Shown here: piece by piece, positions 42,075 to 51,334 of the stretch
Position numbering within the stretch: the stretch's first letter is position 1
Layout: every line of letters starts with the position of its first letter
From: an uncultured Alphaproteobacteria bacterium
GTDB lineage: Bacteria; Pseudomonadota; Alphaproteobacteria; RF32; CAG-239
DNA length: 64,000 nucleotides
Assembly: GCA_944392835.1 (NCBI GenBank)
Contig: CALXYB010000001.1
Coordinates: 62,001-126,000, forward strand
Reading direction: 5' to 3'
Translations under genes and position numbers: made by a program
The notes under the pieces: generated by a model
The model's input: the letters and a program-made list of their open reading frames with translations, nothing else
Database searches by the model: none
Told to the model about the DNA's origin: nothing

Positions 42075-43878
42075 ATTTGTCGCCAATACGCAACGCCTCA
42101 ATAAACGCCGATTGCGGAACTTCTACCTTGCCGAACTGGCGCATTCTGAGCTTACCTTTTTTCTGCTTATCCAAGAGCTTGCGTTTACGCGTGATATCAC
42201 CGCCATAACATTTTGCCGTAACATCTTTGCGCAGAGCAGAGATTGTTTCGCGCGCAACCACACGTCCGCCGATAGCTGCTTGGATTGGAATTTTGAACAA
42301 ATGTCTGGGGATGAGGTCTTTTAAGCGTTCACAAATCTGGCGCCCGCGCGATTCCGCCTCGGAACGGTGGCACAAAAAGGCCAAGGCATCAACTGGCTCT
42401 TCATTAATCAAAATTTGCACCTTAACCAAATCCGCTTCTTCATAACCGACCAACTCGTAGTCAAAACTTGCATAGCCGCTGGTAATGGATTTAAGACGGT
42501 CATAAAAGTCAAAAACAATCTCGTTCAAGGGGATTTTATAAACCACCATTGCGCGATTCCCGACATAGGTCAACTCGTGCTGTTCACCACGGCGCTCGGT
42601 ACAAAGTTTTAAGACCGCACCCAAATATTCGTCCGGCACCATAATGGTAGCTTTAACCATCGGTTCCTCAATAAACGAAACTTGCGAGAGGTCTGGCATA
42701 TCTGCCGGATTATGCAGCGTAATGATTTCGCCGTTGGTCATATGAATTTTATAAGCAACGGAGGGAGCTGTCGTAATTAAGTCAAGGTCAAACTCGCGCC
42801 CCAAGCGTTCCTGAATAATCTCCATATGCAACAAGCCCAAAAAGCCGCAACGAAAACCCAAACCCAAAGCGGCCGAATTTTCGTTTTGATAATCTATGCT
42901 GGCATCATTGAGTTTGAGCTTGGCAAGTGCGTCTTTAAGACTTTCATACTGCGAACTGTCCACCGGAAAGATAGAGCAGAATACAACGGGGATTGAGGGC
43001 TTAAAACCATGCAAAGCCTCCGCACAAGGATTTTTATTATCCGTAATCGTATCACCGACCCGACAATCGCTCACACTTTTAATGCTGGCAGTCAAGAAAC
43101 CGACTTCGCCTGGATAAAGAGCCTCAATATCCTGCATCTTTGGCGTAAAGATACCGACTTTTTCAACCTGATATGTGGCATTATTGCTCATCATCCGAAT
43201 TTGCATTTTTTTCTTAAGCACACCGTCTTTAATGCGCACCAAAATAACCACGCCGAGATAGGGATCATACCAGCTATCAATCAACAAAGCTTGAAGTGGC
43301 GCTTCCGCATTTCCTGAAGGTGCAGGCAAACGTTGTACTATGGCTTCCAACAAGTCTTGCACACCCAAACCGGTTTTGCCTGAGGTTTCAACCGCATCAG
43401 AGGCATCCAAGCCGATAACATCTTCAATCTGTTGCTTAACTCTTTGCACATCGGCAGAAGGCAAATCTACTTTGTTCAAGACCGGTACAATCTCATGGTT
43501 ATTATCCAATGCCAAATAGACATTTGCCAAAGTTTGCGCTTCCACACCTTGGGTCGCATCCACCACCAAGACCGAACCTTCGCAAGAAGCCAAAGAGCGT
43601 GAAACCTCATAAGAAAAGTCCACATGCCCCGGCGTATCCATCAAGTTAAGCTGATAAGTCTTGCCGTCTTTGGCCTGATAATTAAGCCGAACGGTCTGAG
43701 CTTTGATGGTAATACCGCGCTCTTTTTCAATATCCATGGAATCCAGCACTTGCTCGGTCATCTCACGGCGTTCCAAGCCGCCGCAATACTCAATCATTCT
43801 GTCGGCAAGGGTAGACTTTCCGTGGTCAATATGTGCAATAATGGCAAAATTTCTGATTAAATTCAAATCGGTTGTCAT
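42073..43878 (-). CDS. lepA: Elongation factor 4 (LepA)
   Basis: EF4 is a ribosome-associated GTPase that back-translocates or rescues stalled elongation. The GTPase motifs [18 protein letters not shown] and NKVD (with SGKTGLG) are intact, and the C-terminal EF4-specific domain with [17 protein letters not shown] is present. ATG 43878 ([11 protein letters not shown]) matches the family N-terminus; a longer in-frame start is less likely. The stop codon is embedded in the repeat element. Confidence 0.96.
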   Translation of the reverse strand: MTTDLNLIRNFAIIAHIDHGKSTLADRMIEYCGGLERREMTEQVLDSMDIEKERGITIKAQTVRLNYQAKDGKTYQLNLMDTPGHVDFSYEVSRSLASCEGSVLVVDATQGVEAQTLANVYLALDNNHEIVPVLNKVDLPSADVQRVKQQIEDVIGLDASDAVETSGKTGLGVQDLLEAIVQRLPAPSGNAEAPLQALLIDSWYDPYLGVVILVRIKDGVLKKKMQIRMMSNNATYQVEKVGIFTPKMQDIEALYPGEVGFLTASIKSVSDCRVGDTITDNKNPCAEALHGFKPSIPVVFCSIFPVDSSQYESLKDALAKLKLNDASIDYQNENSAALGLGFRCGFLGLLHMEIIQERLGREFDLDLITTAPSVAYKIHMTNGEIITLHNPADMPDLSQVSFIEEPMVKATIMVPDEYLGAVLKLCTERRGEQHELTYVGNRAMVVYKIPLNEIVFDFYDRLKSITSGYASFDYELVGYEEADLVKVQILINEEPVDALAFLCHRSEAESRGRQICERLKDLIPRHLFKIPIQAAIGGRVVARETISALRKDVTAKCYGGDITRKRKLLDKQKKGKLRMRQFGKVEVPQSAFIEALRIGDK

Positions 43879-44011
43879 TTTTCTTACTATATCCATTCAA
43901 AATTTTTTCTTAAGTCATAGATAAAGTAAAATTGCAGATTACGCAATATAATATTGATTGAATAATCAATTTGTGCTTATAATAAGAAGACACTAAAGTA
44001 AGGAGGGCACC

Positions 44012-44449
44012 ATGAAAAAAATGATAGACATTCCTTTCGGATCTTCCCGCTATGATGATTTGGTCAAACTCCGTTACAAAATTCTGCTTGAACCTCTGGG
44101 ACTAAAGTTTTTGGATATGCACCGCGACAAAGAAGCGGGATATCTGCATATTGGTTGCATTGAAAACTTGGATGACGCTTTGGTCGGAGGTCTTCTCCTT
44201 GCTCCGGTTAATAACGAAGAAATCCGAATGATGCAAGTTGCCGTAGATAACAAATATCAAGGCGAAGGCATTGGGCGTGAATTGGTAAAATATGCCGAAA
44301 AGCGCGCCAAAGAAGCAGGATATAGTCGTATCGTTATGCACGCGATGCTCTCAGTGGTCAGCTTTTATGAAAAACTCGGTTACCATCAGGAAGGAGAAAT
44401 CTTTGAGGAACAAGGAATCACTTTTGCTCGAATGGTCAAAAAACTCTAG
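44012..44449 (+). CDS. GNAT-family N-acetyltransferase
   Basis: The 145-residue protein carries the acetyl-CoA loop NKYQGEGIGRELVKYA (residues about 89-104), preceded by strands IRMMQVAVD and followed by RIVMHAMLSVVSFYEKLGY. The substrate is unknown; the overall form resembles ElaA/YitI-type GNATs. ATG 44012 has a strong AAGGAGG. Flanked by lepA and a hypothetical gene with no shared operon. Confidence 0.88.
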   Translation: MKKMIDIPFGSSRYDDLVKLRYKILLEPLGLKFLDMHRDKEAGYLHIGCIENLDDALVGGLLLAPVNNEEIRMMQVAVDNKYQGEGIGRELVKYAEKRAKEAGYSRIVMHAMLSVVSFYEKLGYHQEGEIFEEQGITFARMVKKL

Positions 44450-44473
44450 CTAGACAAATTTTATACAAAATTA

Positions 44474-44502
44474 TTGCTTTTAGCAAAAATATAATATATT
44501 AT
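44474..44502 (+). promoter_or_regulatory. Candidate promoter of the 44.5-kb gene
   Basis: TTGCTT, a 17-base spacer and TATTAT, 37 bases before the ATG. Confidence 0.35.
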
Positions 44503-44539
44503 AAGGCCATAGATTGCTTCCGAAACAAGGAAAAAGGAT

Positions 44540-45355
44540 ATGACCGATTTTAACGAACAAGAAAAACTTCGCCTTAACCGGATGGTTGCCTTGTGCCGTG
44601 AATATCGGTTTAATGAATCTCGCCAAGAGATTATCAAAAGTGCAGACCTTCCAATACAAAGCACCAACCTGTCCATTACGGAACTTCGGAAAACAATAGA
44701 TGCCCGCATTGAAAATAAAGTAACTTCCCCCTTGGTTGGTGAAATGTTGCGCATTGAGAGCACCTTTCGTTATGTGCGAGATATTGAAACATATAATCAA
44801 TCTCAAGCCGCAAAAATTATTGCAAATCTGGATAAAACCATACCTTATCTGGACAATAAAAACTTATGGTTTGTAACACATAAGCTGAACCAGATTTATC
44901 ATTTTAGCGGTCAAGAACATTTTCGTTACAAGCTAACCGAACAAACAAAAACCATTGACAAAGTTCGTCTTCTGAACCGCATAATAAAAGACAAAAAAAA
45001 CCCGCCGCTTACACCGAATTATATTACAGAGTTCAAAAAACAACTCAGCACTAACGGAATTAATGAAATCAACCAACATATAGCTGAAACATCAACCCCC
45101 GCTGAAAAGATTCGCTTAAACGAAGAAAAAATATACTTAATTGACAACAGCAGCCTAAACCGCAGCCAACGCTTTTCAAACAAAAGCCAAACCTTTGCCG
45201 AACTGCAGAGTCTCTATGCTCAAACAGGCAATCCGGGCAAAGCCAAAGATGCTTGTGAAAAACAAAATATATTTTACAAAGCCTATCTAAAAGCCCAAAA
45301 ATTCCACCCCGATTATCGCAACCAACAAGCCCAAGACGACTGGGATTATAGATAA
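44540..45355 (+). CDS. Hypothetical helical cytoplasmic protein
   Basis: The 271-residue protein is rich in charged and polar residues with long predicted helices and no signal or transmembrane segment. I do not recognise a domain. Repeating stretches of about 35 residues (for example near 85-120 and 120-155) could be irregular TPR-like helices, but I cannot confirm that. ATG 44540 follows AAAGGAT. The 3' end runs into the repeat locus at 45.39-45.62 kb and it has no terminator of its own. Confidence 0.6.
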   Translation: MTDFNEQEKLRLNRMVALCREYRFNESRQEIIKSADLPIQSTNLSITELRKTIDARIENKVTSPLVGEMLRIESTFRYVRDIETYNQSQAAKIIANLDKTIPYLDNKNLWFVTHKLNQIYHFSGQEHFRYKLTEQTKTIDKVRLLNRIIKDKKNPPLTPNYITEFKKQLSTNGINEINQHIAETSTPAEKIRLNEEKIYLIDNSSLNRSQRFSNKSQTFAELQSLYAQTGNPGKAKDACEKQNIFYKAYLKAQKFHPDYRNQQAQDDWDYR

Positions 45356-45390
45356 ACGGACCTGTTTCCGTTATCCCAATTGCCCGTTTT

Positions 45391-45499
45391 ACACAGAGCA
45401 CATAAGCAAGATATGCACTCTGGAAGCAACGCGGTTCAACAAAGCTCGACAAAACAGCCATTGCCGCGGTCAAGCTGGCAACAGCTTGCAAACTTTTTG
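45391..45499 (-). repeat. H-element extended module, copy E
   Basis: Nearly the same as the copy D module over ATTGCCGCGGTCAAGCTGG and the hairpin CAAGCTG-GCAA-CAGCTTG, with a more variable left half. Confidence 0.85.
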
Positions 45500-45624
45500 A
45501 AAAGTTTGGAGAACGAGGTAAATAATAAGAAATAAAGGCGAAAGTAACGCAGCGTACAAAGAGGTACGTGAGGAAACTTTCGCCCTGCAATTTCTGTATT
45601 AGTTACCCGTTATACAAACTTTTT
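45500..45624 (-). repeat. H-element, full copy E, abutting the ettA stop codon
   Basis: Outer arms AAAAGTTTG/CAAACTTTTT, second block GTAA/GTAA, inner stem GGCGAAAGT/ACTTTCGCC, tip GCGTAC/GTACGT. This is the most regular copy. The ettA stop (45623-45625) overlaps the right end. Confidence 0.92.
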
Positions 45625-47302
45625 ATCGGGTAAGCTTCCGATACTTAACAGCATGAGGAATCAAGGCATCATCACCGAGACGACGTTTTTTGTCTTTTTC
45701 ATATTCCTCAAAGTTACCCTCGAACCAAACAACTTGGCTGTCGCCTTCATAAGCAAGGATATGTGTTGCCAAACGGTCCAAGAACCAACGGTCGTGAGAG
45801 GTAACCAAAACACAGCCCGGATATTCCATAATACCTTCTTCCAGTGAGCGAAGCGTATCAACATCCAAATCATTAGTCGGCTCGTCAAGCAAAATAACAT
45901 TTGCGCCTTTTTTGAGCATTTTGGCTAAGTGCACACGGTTGCGCTCACCACCGGAAAGCTGCCCAACCTTTTTCTGCTGGTCTCCGCCTTTGAAGTTAAA
46001 TTGTCCGACATAAGCGCGTGAGAGCATCTCTTTTTTACCGAGCTGAATCATATCTAGGCCGTCAGAAATTTCTTCCCAAACAGTTTTGTTTGCATCAAGC
46101 TCATCACGTCCTTGGTCAACATAGCCCAAATCAACGGTTTCACCGATTCTGATTTCGCCGGAATCCGGTTTTTCCTGTCCCGTAATCATACGGAAGAGCG
46201 TGGTTTTACCGGCACCGTTCGGTCCGATAATACCAACAATCGCACCCTTGGGAATTTTGAAAGAAAGGTTATCAATCAGCAATCTATCGCCATAACCTTT
46301 AGAAATGTTGTTTGCCTCAATAACCAAATCACCCAATCTGTCCGTCATCGGAATATTGATATGAGCTTGCGTAATTTTATCCTTGGTTGCAGCGTTCAAA
46401 AGTTCATCATAGGCATTGATACGCGCCTTAGACTTTGCCTGACGCGCTTTAGGATTCTTGCGTATCCATTCCAACTCGTTCGCCAAAGTCTTCTGACGAG
46501 CGGTTTCTTCCCTAGCCTCTTGCTCCAAACGTTTTTGTTTTTGCTCCAACCAAGAGGAATAGTTGCCCTCGTAAGGGATTCCCTGTCCACGGTCAAGCTC
46601 CAGAATCCAACCCGTAACATTGTCAAGGAAGTAGCGGTCGTGTGTAACCATAACCACCGTTCCCTTATATTCCTTAAGGTGATTTTCAAGCCAAGCAACC
46701 GATTCGGCATCCAAATGGTTGGTCGGCTCGTCAAGCAAAAGCATATCAGGTTTCTGGAGCAACAAACGGCACAAAGCCACACGACGTTTTTCACCACCGG
46801 AAAGTTTGGTAACATCGGCATCTGCCGGCGGACAACGCAAAGCATCCATTGCAATCTGGATGGTGCGTTCAAAATTCCAGCCATCGCAGGCATCAATTTT
46901 TTCAGACAATGCAGCTTGTTCTTCAATCAGCGCATTCATCTCATCATCGCTCATCGGTTCGGCAAACTTGGCAGAAACTTCTTCAAATCGCTTTAACAAA
47001 TCACGCGTTTCACCCAAACCATCCATAATATTTTCCATCACGGTCTTGGTCGGGTCAAGTTTCGGCTCTTGCTCCAAATAGCCAACCTTTACACCGTCTG
47101 CAGCCCAAGCTTCACCGTTAAATTCTTTATCCACGCCAGCCATAATTTTCAGCAACGTAGACTTACCGGCACCATTCACACCGAGCACGCCGATTTTGGC
47201 CCCCGGCAGAAAAGACAACGTAATTCCCTTAAACAACTCCTTGCCGCCGGGAAAAACTTTGGTAAGATTCTGCATAACGAAAATATACTGATAAGATGCC
47301 AT
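45623..47302 (-). CDS. ettA: Energy-dependent translational throttle EttA (ABC-F)
   Basis: EttA is an ABC-F ATPase that binds the ribosomal E site and gates the first elongation cycle by energy state. Two ABC cassettes are seen: [11 protein letters not shown] with LSGGEKRR and [11 protein letters not shown], then [11 protein letters not shown] with LSGGERNR and [10 protein letters not shown]. The arm insertion follows the first Walker A and the linker region has the usual Arg/Lys-rich helices. ATG 47302 follows AGGAG. The stop codon lies in the repeat element. Confidence 0.95.
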   Translation of the reverse strand: MASYQYIFVMQNLTKVFPGGKELFKGITLSFLPGAKIGVLGVNGAGKSTLLKIMAGVDKEFNGEAWAADGVKVGYLEQEPKLDPTKTVMENIMDGLGETRDLLKRFEEVSAKFAEPMSDDEMNALIEEQAALSEKIDACDGWNFERTIQIAMDALRCPPADADVTKLSGGEKRRVALCRLLLQKPDMLLLDEPTNHLDAESVAWLENHLKEYKGTVVMVTHDRYFLDNVTGWILELDRGQGIPYEGNYSSWLEQKQKRLEQEAREETARQKTLANELEWIRKNPKARQAKSKARINAYDELLNAATKDKITQAHINIPMTDRLGDLVIEANNISKGYGDRLLIDNLSFKIPKGAIVGIIGPNGAGKTTLFRMITGQEKPDSGEIRIGETVDLGYVDQGRDELDANKTVWEEISDGLDMIQLGKKEMLSRAYVGQFNFKGGDQQKKVGQLSGGERNRVHLAKMLKKGANVILLDEPTNDLDVDTLRSLEEGIMEYPGCVLVTSHDRWFLDRLATHILAYEGDSQVVWFEGNFEEYEKDKKRRLGDDALIPHAVKYRKLTR

Positions 47303-47411
47303 TTTATACTCCTGAAATTAAACATTTTCCCGAGTATACCGAAATTTTATCAAGTTGCAATCTTAATATTTTCAATCTATAATGAATCCAGAATATTTCA
47401 TGGAGAACACA

Positions 47412-48134
47412 ATGGAAAAGAATATTCCTTTTACTCTTGCGCAAAGCCAAGCCATAAAAAAAGCCATTTATGCCTCAGTTCCCAAAGAACAACATACAGA
47501 GCTTAACCAGCTTTATGCATGCTTGGATTATGACAACTATTCTCCGGTCAAACGTTTTGAAGAAGCCGCCGGCATCAAAGGCGTTTACCACCAATACAAA
47601 TTTCCGAACGATATGGAACCTCTGGAATATGAGGCTTTGATGAAACCGATGCGTATTTATGAGGTTATTGAACGAGGTCTAAACCCCGGTGAAGATTCCT
47701 TAGCCAACGCACTACAAGACCAAAAGCCGCAAAGCCTTTTTGCCGTTCGTAAAATGTATTTAGATCTGGTAGAGCTTAATCCTGAGCTCAAAAAAGCTCA
47801 AATTTCGCCCACACAAGTTCGCAGCTATGTTGCCGTAATATCAGGAGCTTGCTCTGGCTTTCCACCGGAGGATATCATTGAGTTCAGCTATGCCAAAGGC
47901 ATAGACAACGACCGTATAAATAATGAAAAAAGAGCTTTTTCCAAAATGCTGGAACAACGCCTCGGCAAAAAAGGCCCCAACGGCATGCCTTTGATTGAAA
48001 ACTGGTGTCCTTCCGAAAGCACACGCAACCACATATTGCAGATTTTAGATAAACAAGAAAAGCCTCGCGCTCCTCAACTTAATGATGGCGGATTTTATGC
48101 TTTTTTGGCAGATCGCGGCTGGTTTAACGACTAA
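47412..48134 (+). CDS. Hypothetical cytoplasmic protein, 240 residues
   Basis: No family is recognised. The protein is mostly helical with a cluster of acidic and aromatic residues; it has no signal peptide or membrane helix. I chose ATG 47412, which has GGAG six bases upstream; the track start at 47382 would include a second in-frame ATG and no ribosome site. The C-terminus ends GGFYAFLADRGWF. It converges with the exported protein gene at 48131-48134, sharing a 4-bp overlap, which suggests both are real and compactly packed. Confidence 0.65.
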   Translation: MEKNIPFTLAQSQAIKKAIYASVPKEQHTELNQLYACLDYDNYSPVKRFEEAAGIKGVYHQYKFPNDMEPLEYEALMKPMRIYEVIERGLNPGEDSLANALQDQKPQSLFAVRKMYLDLVELNPELKKAQISPTQVRSYVAVISGACSGFPPEDIIEFSYAKGIDNDRINNEKRAFSKMLEQRLGKKGPNGMPLIENWCPSESTRNHILQILDKQEKPRAPQLNDGGFYAFLADRGWFND

Positions 48135-48784
48135 TTTTTCCAACGGCTTTTAATATGCCCGATACCGGAATCCTCTTGTGATTCGGGTTCTGCATAAGAT
48201 GGAGCTTCCGGCTGAGTTACACTTACCGGAGCCGCAATCTCTTCTGTTGAATTTGACGGCTGATAAACAGCACGCACTTCTGAAGAACTGCCCTCGGTTT
48301 TGATTCTGATTTCACCGACATCTTGGTTTCCACCGCCATTATAAATTTCTTCAGCATCCACATCCATGTCTTTATTATAAACCAAAGTCGCATCATAGGG
48401 TTGGCGCGGTGTAATCATTGTACCATCAGGCATTTTGATTGTTCCGTCACGGTACAATGTTGCCTTAAAAATATCCTGATTATCAAAACGCCGATTAATG
48501 GCATCACATTCATAAAAACCATCCATCTGCTTAGAGATATAGGCATTGGCTTTTGCTTCATTGTAAGCATATACGCCATCGGATTGAATCTTATCGCTCG
48601 GAGCTTTGGAGATAAGAATCGCCCGCGCCAAAAGCTCAAAAGTATTATATTTTGAGGCCCCGCAAGCCATTCCCTGCCCGGCAACCGCGCCCAAAGCCTT
48701 AACTTCGTCAATATAAGGCATCTGAGCCTGAGCAGAAGCAGCTCCCAACAACCCGATAAACGTCCATAAGCCCAAATATTTCAC
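48131..48784 (-). CDS. Hypothetical exported protein
   Basis: I place the start at the GTG 48784, giving a classic signal peptide (WTFIGLLGAASAQA, cleavage after SAQA) with GAGG seven bases upstream; the longer in-frame ATG start would bury it. The mature protein of about 195 residues has a central segment (GMACGASKYNTFELLARAIL) with one cysteine, a second cysteine in DGFYECDAINRRF, and a Pro/Glu/Ser-rich tail. I do not recognise the family. It is probably periplasmic. Confidence 0.7.
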   Translation of the reverse strand: MKYLGLWTFIGLLGAASAQAQMPYIDEVKALGAVAGQGMACGASKYNTFELLARAILISKAPSDKIQSDGVYAYNEAKANAYISKQMDGFYECDAINRRFDNQDIFKATLYRDGTIKMPDGTMITPRQPYDATLVYNKDMDVDAEEIYNGGGNQDVGEIRIKTEGSSSEVRAVYQPSNSTEEIAAPVSVTQPEAPSYAEPESQEDSGIGHIKSRWKN

Positions 48785-48813
48785 TTTTTCCTCACTATGA
48801 AGCAATTTTGTGG

Positions 48814-48842
48814 TTGACATTTAGTATCATTTAGCATATTTT
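48814..48842 (+). promoter_or_regulatory. Promoter of rpmJ
   Basis: TTGACA, a 17-base spacer and TATTTT, 33 bases before the rpmJ ATG. Confidence 0.55.
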
Positions 48843-48875
48843 GCGGACAAGTCAAAGATAAAAGGATTGTTTGAA

Positions 48876-49001
48876 ATGAAAATTTATAGCTCATTAAAAT
48901 CAAAGAAAGTACGCGATAAGGACTGCAAAATCGTTCGTCGTAAAGGCCGCGTCTATGTCATCAACAAGAAAAACCCGAAGATGAAAGCTCGTCAGGGTTA
49001 A
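48876..49001 (+). CDS. rpmJ: 50S ribosomal protein L36
   Basis: This 41-residue protein ([17 protein letters not shown], then [21 protein letters not shown]) is L36 of the longer type without the four zinc-binding cysteines, as usual in Alphaproteobacteria. ATG 48876 follows AAAGGA and the gene has its own terminator. It is isolated from other ribosomal protein genes, which is normal for this gene in the group. Confidence 0.95.
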   Translation: MKIYSSLKSKKVRDKDCKIVRRKGRVYVINKKNPKMKARQG

Positions 49002-49024
49002 TTGATGAATCTTTTGAGAGATTA

Positions 49025-49055
49025 AAAACCTGCCTCATTTGCGCAGGTTTTTTTT
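49025..49055 (+). terminator. Terminator of rpmJ
   Basis: AACCTGC pairs with GCAGGTT, with an A-run before and a T-run after. Confidence 0.85.
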
Positions 49056-49112
49056 ATTACTATTTTTACCCCCAAAGACACATTCACAAGATATGAACGC
49101 CCCTTTTCCGTC

Positions 49113-49139
49113 ATTCTAAGGAGCTTTGCTCTGAAGAAT
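49113..49139. repeat. CATTCT...GAAGAAT hairpin repeat
   Basis: ATTCT-(AA)-GGAGC pairs with GCTC-(TGA)-AGAAT around a TTT loop. This layout resembles a short dispersed hairpin I recall from many bacterial genomes; I cannot check it here. It lies among fragments of the H-element module. Confidence 0.5.
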
Positions 49140-49150
49140 CTATAAAGATA

Positions 49151-49245
49151 CAAGACACATAAGAGAGATATGCATATTGGAAGCAACGCGATTCAACAAA
49201 GGTTCTTGCCACAGCCAGTGTCGCGGTCAAGCTGGCTAAAGCTTG
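49151..49245 (-). repeat. H-element extended module, copy F
   Basis: Shares ATATGCATATTGGAAGCAAC and the CGCGGTCAAGCTGGC block with copies D and E; the terminal hairpin is AAGCT-GGCTAA-AGCTT. A degraded start of a further module (GACACA...GATATGAACG) lies at about 49076-49100. Confidence 0.8.
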
Positions 49246-49368
49246 AAAAGTTTGGAGAACGAGGTAAATAATAAGATTTAAGAGTGAAAAAAGCGGAGTG
49301 TACAAAAAAGTACATGAGCATTTTTCAGCTCGCAAAATCTGTATTAGTTACCCGTTATACAAGCTTTT
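49246..49368 (-). repeat. H-element, full copy F1
   Basis: Outer arms AAAAGTTTG/CAAGCTTTT with one G-U pair, second block GTAA/GTAA, inner stem GAG-TGAAAAA against TTTTTCAGCTC, tip GTGTAC/GTACAT. It is the first of two tandem cores before pyk. Confidence 0.85.
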
Positions 49369-49370
49369 AC

Positions 49371-49496
49371 AAAAGTTTGGAGAATGAGTCATATAGTAAG
49401 AAACAAGGGGAAAATTTTTTGAGTGTACAAAAATAGTACACGACTAAAAATTTACCCCGTAGTTTCTGTACTAGATGACCATTATACGAACTTTTA
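49371..49496 (-). repeat. H-element, full copy F2, abutting the pyk stop codon
   Basis: Outer arms AAAAGTTTG/CGAACTTTT, second block TCAT/TCAT, inner stem GGGG-AAAATTTTT against AAAAATTT-CCCC, tip GTGTAC/GTACAC. It is tandem with copy F1, and the pyk stop (49494-49496) is its last three bases. Confidence 0.9.
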
Positions 49497-50918
49497 CTTA
49501 ACGTATACAGTATGCAACATATTAGTCCTTCCCTTTTTGCCGAGAGGGAAACCGGCTGTGATAATGATATGGTCGCCGGATTTTGCAAAACCGTTTTCAA
49601 CCGCTATTTTAACGGCAATATCTTCAATCTTGTCAAAGCTCTTAAAACTTTCTTTGTTCACAAAGCTTTTTGCACCCCAAACCAAGCCCAAACGGTCAGC
49701 AACCTTTGGCTCAGAAGTAATAGCCAAAATCGGAAGATTCGGACGCTCTCTGGCTGTCAAAAATGTAGTCAAACCGGAAGATGTATAAGTAACGATACAA
49801 GCAACTTTTTCCAAGATTGATGAGATATCGCTTGCTGCAAAAGTAATGGAGTCTGCTTCGCCAAAACAACAGTTACTTGAACGAGAATTTGTCATCAGCT
49901 TAAAGAAAAGCGGATCATTTTCAACTTGCGTAATAACCGAGTTCATCATTTTAACCGCCTCAACCGGATAAGAACCGGCAGCTGTTTCGGCTGAAAGCAT
50001 AACAGCATCTGCGCCATCATAAACCGCGGTCGCCACATCAGAAACTTCGGCTCGTGTCGGAGTCGGTGCCTTAATCATAGACTCAAGCATTTGCGTGGCA
50101 ATAATCACCGGACGTGCGTATTTACGACAAGCCGTAACGATTCTCTTTTGCAAAACAGGAACAGTCGGCAAAGGACATTCCACACCCAAATCACCACGCG
50201 CAACCATAATACCGTCAGAGAGCTTGATAATCTCCTCTAAATCATCAATAGCACTTGGCTTCTCAAGTTTGGAAATAATCCAAGCCTTATCTCCGATAAG
50301 TTCCCGAGCTTCCTTAACGTCATTTGCAGATTGAACAAAAGACAAGCTAATCCAGTCAAAACCGAGTTTTAACGCAAAAGCCAAATCATTGCGGTCTTTT
50401 TCAGTAATAGCAGAAATCGGAAGCTTAATGTTTGGCAAGTTAACACCTTTATGGCCGGACAACGGACCTCCGACCAAAACCTCCGTAACGGCGCTATTAG
50501 CGTTGCAATCTTTAACCAACAATACAATATTACCGTCATTCAACAAAAGCTTGTCGCCTTTCTTCAGCGCGGCAAAAATCTCCTTATGCGGAAGTTCAAC
50601 CCGATTCTCATCGCCCAATTCATGAGTCATATCCAGTACAAATTTCTGACCTTCTTTAAGAAGAATACTACCATTCTTAAACTCACCGACACGAAGTTTC
50701 GGTCCTTGCATATCTGCCACAAGCGTAATATGTCTGTTTCTTTCTTTAGCCAGCTTGCGCACGATATCAAAGCGCTCCTTATGCTCGGCATGCGTGCCAT
50801 GGCTAAAGTTGAAACGAAAAGCATCACAACCGGCATCAATCAGCTTTTCAATTTGTTCTTTAGAGGCAGAAGAAGGGCCGATTGTAGCCAAAATCTTAGT
50901 ATGTGTTTTCTGTGGCAT
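49494..50918 (-). CDS. pyk: Pyruvate kinase
   Basis: Pyk makes pyruvate and ATP from PEP and ADP. The N-terminal motif TKILATIGPSS, the active-site region IISKLEKPSAIDDLEEI with MVARGDLGVE and the MLSAETAAGSYPVEA segment are all present; the C-terminal allosteric domain completes 474 residues. ATG 50918 follows GAGGAA; an in-frame GTG five codons upstream coincides with that site. The stop lies in the repeat element. Confidence 0.96.
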   Translation of the reverse strand: MPQKTHTKILATIGPSSASKEQIEKLIDAGCDAFRFNFSHGTHAEHKERFDIVRKLAKERNRHITLVADMQGPKLRVGEFKNGSILLKEGQKFVLDMTHELGDENRVELPHKEIFAALKKGDKLLLNDGNIVLLVKDCNANSAVTEVLVGGPLSGHKGVNLPNIKLPISAITEKDRNDLAFALKLGFDWISLSFVQSANDVKEARELIGDKAWIISKLEKPSAIDDLEEIIKLSDGIMVARGDLGVECPLPTVPVLQKRIVTACRKYARPVIIATQMLESMIKAPTPTRAEVSDVATAVYDGADAVMLSAETAAGSYPVEAVKMMNSVITQVENDPLFFKLMTNSRSSNCCFGEADSITFAASDISSILEKVACIVTYTSSGLTTFLTARERPNLPILAITSEPKVADRLGLVWGAKSFVNKESFKSFDKIEDIAVKIAVENGFAKSGDHIIITAGFPLGKKGRTNMLHTVYVK

Positions 50919-51085
50919 TTTATTATTCCTCACAAATTAAATCTTTTTCTGAACCGGATATTAGCAAAGATATATTAAAAAAGATATTACTTTTAAACAA
51001 GATTTGAACAAATTATTACTTGTCAAAAAGCACATATTTTGTTAGCTTCAATCCAATTGGTTTTATGAATTAGGAGGATAATACA

Positions 51086-51328
51086 ATGACTGAAGTTGGC
51101 GGTATTGCCGTTGATAGATTACGTTCTTTAATTGAGCGTATTGAACGTTTGGAAGAAGAAAAGAAAGCCATTGCCGGAGACATCCGCGACATTTTTGCTG
51201 AGGCAAAATCTGCCGGCTTTGACGTTAAAATCATGCGCGAAATTTTGAAGCTCCGCAAAATGGATGCCGCAGACAGAGATGAAAAAGAACTCTTGCTGGA
51301 AACTTACCGCAAAGCTTTGGAAATGTAA
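51086..51328 (+). CDS. gapR: Nucleoid-associated protein GapR (DUF2312)
   Basis: GapR binds overtwisted, AT-rich DNA ahead of replication forks and RNA polymerase and helps relieve positive supercoils; it is a marker of Alphaproteobacteria. The 80-residue helical protein has the DUF2312 core LIERIERLEEEKKAIAGDI and the C-terminal LLETYRKALEM. ATG 51086 follows AGGAGG. It has its own terminator and lies between pyk and the chromate transporter pair. Confidence 0.92.
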   Translation: MTEVGGIAVDRLRSLIERIERLEEEKKAIAGDIRDIFAEAKSAGFDVKIMREILKLRKMDAADRDEKELLLETYRKALEM

Positions 51329-51334
51329 TCAATT

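Noticed and set aside
45069-45590. ORF through the H-element module on the minus strand, similar to ORFs at 41451-41945 and 49111-49335
   Set aside because: The shared peptide is explained by the shared repeat; copy C breaks the frame and no ribosome sites are conserved.
8841-49496. H-elements as integron attC sites
   Set aside because: Also palindromic and at gene ends, but the attC core triplets are absent and the genes are housekeeping, not cassettes; no integrase is visible.
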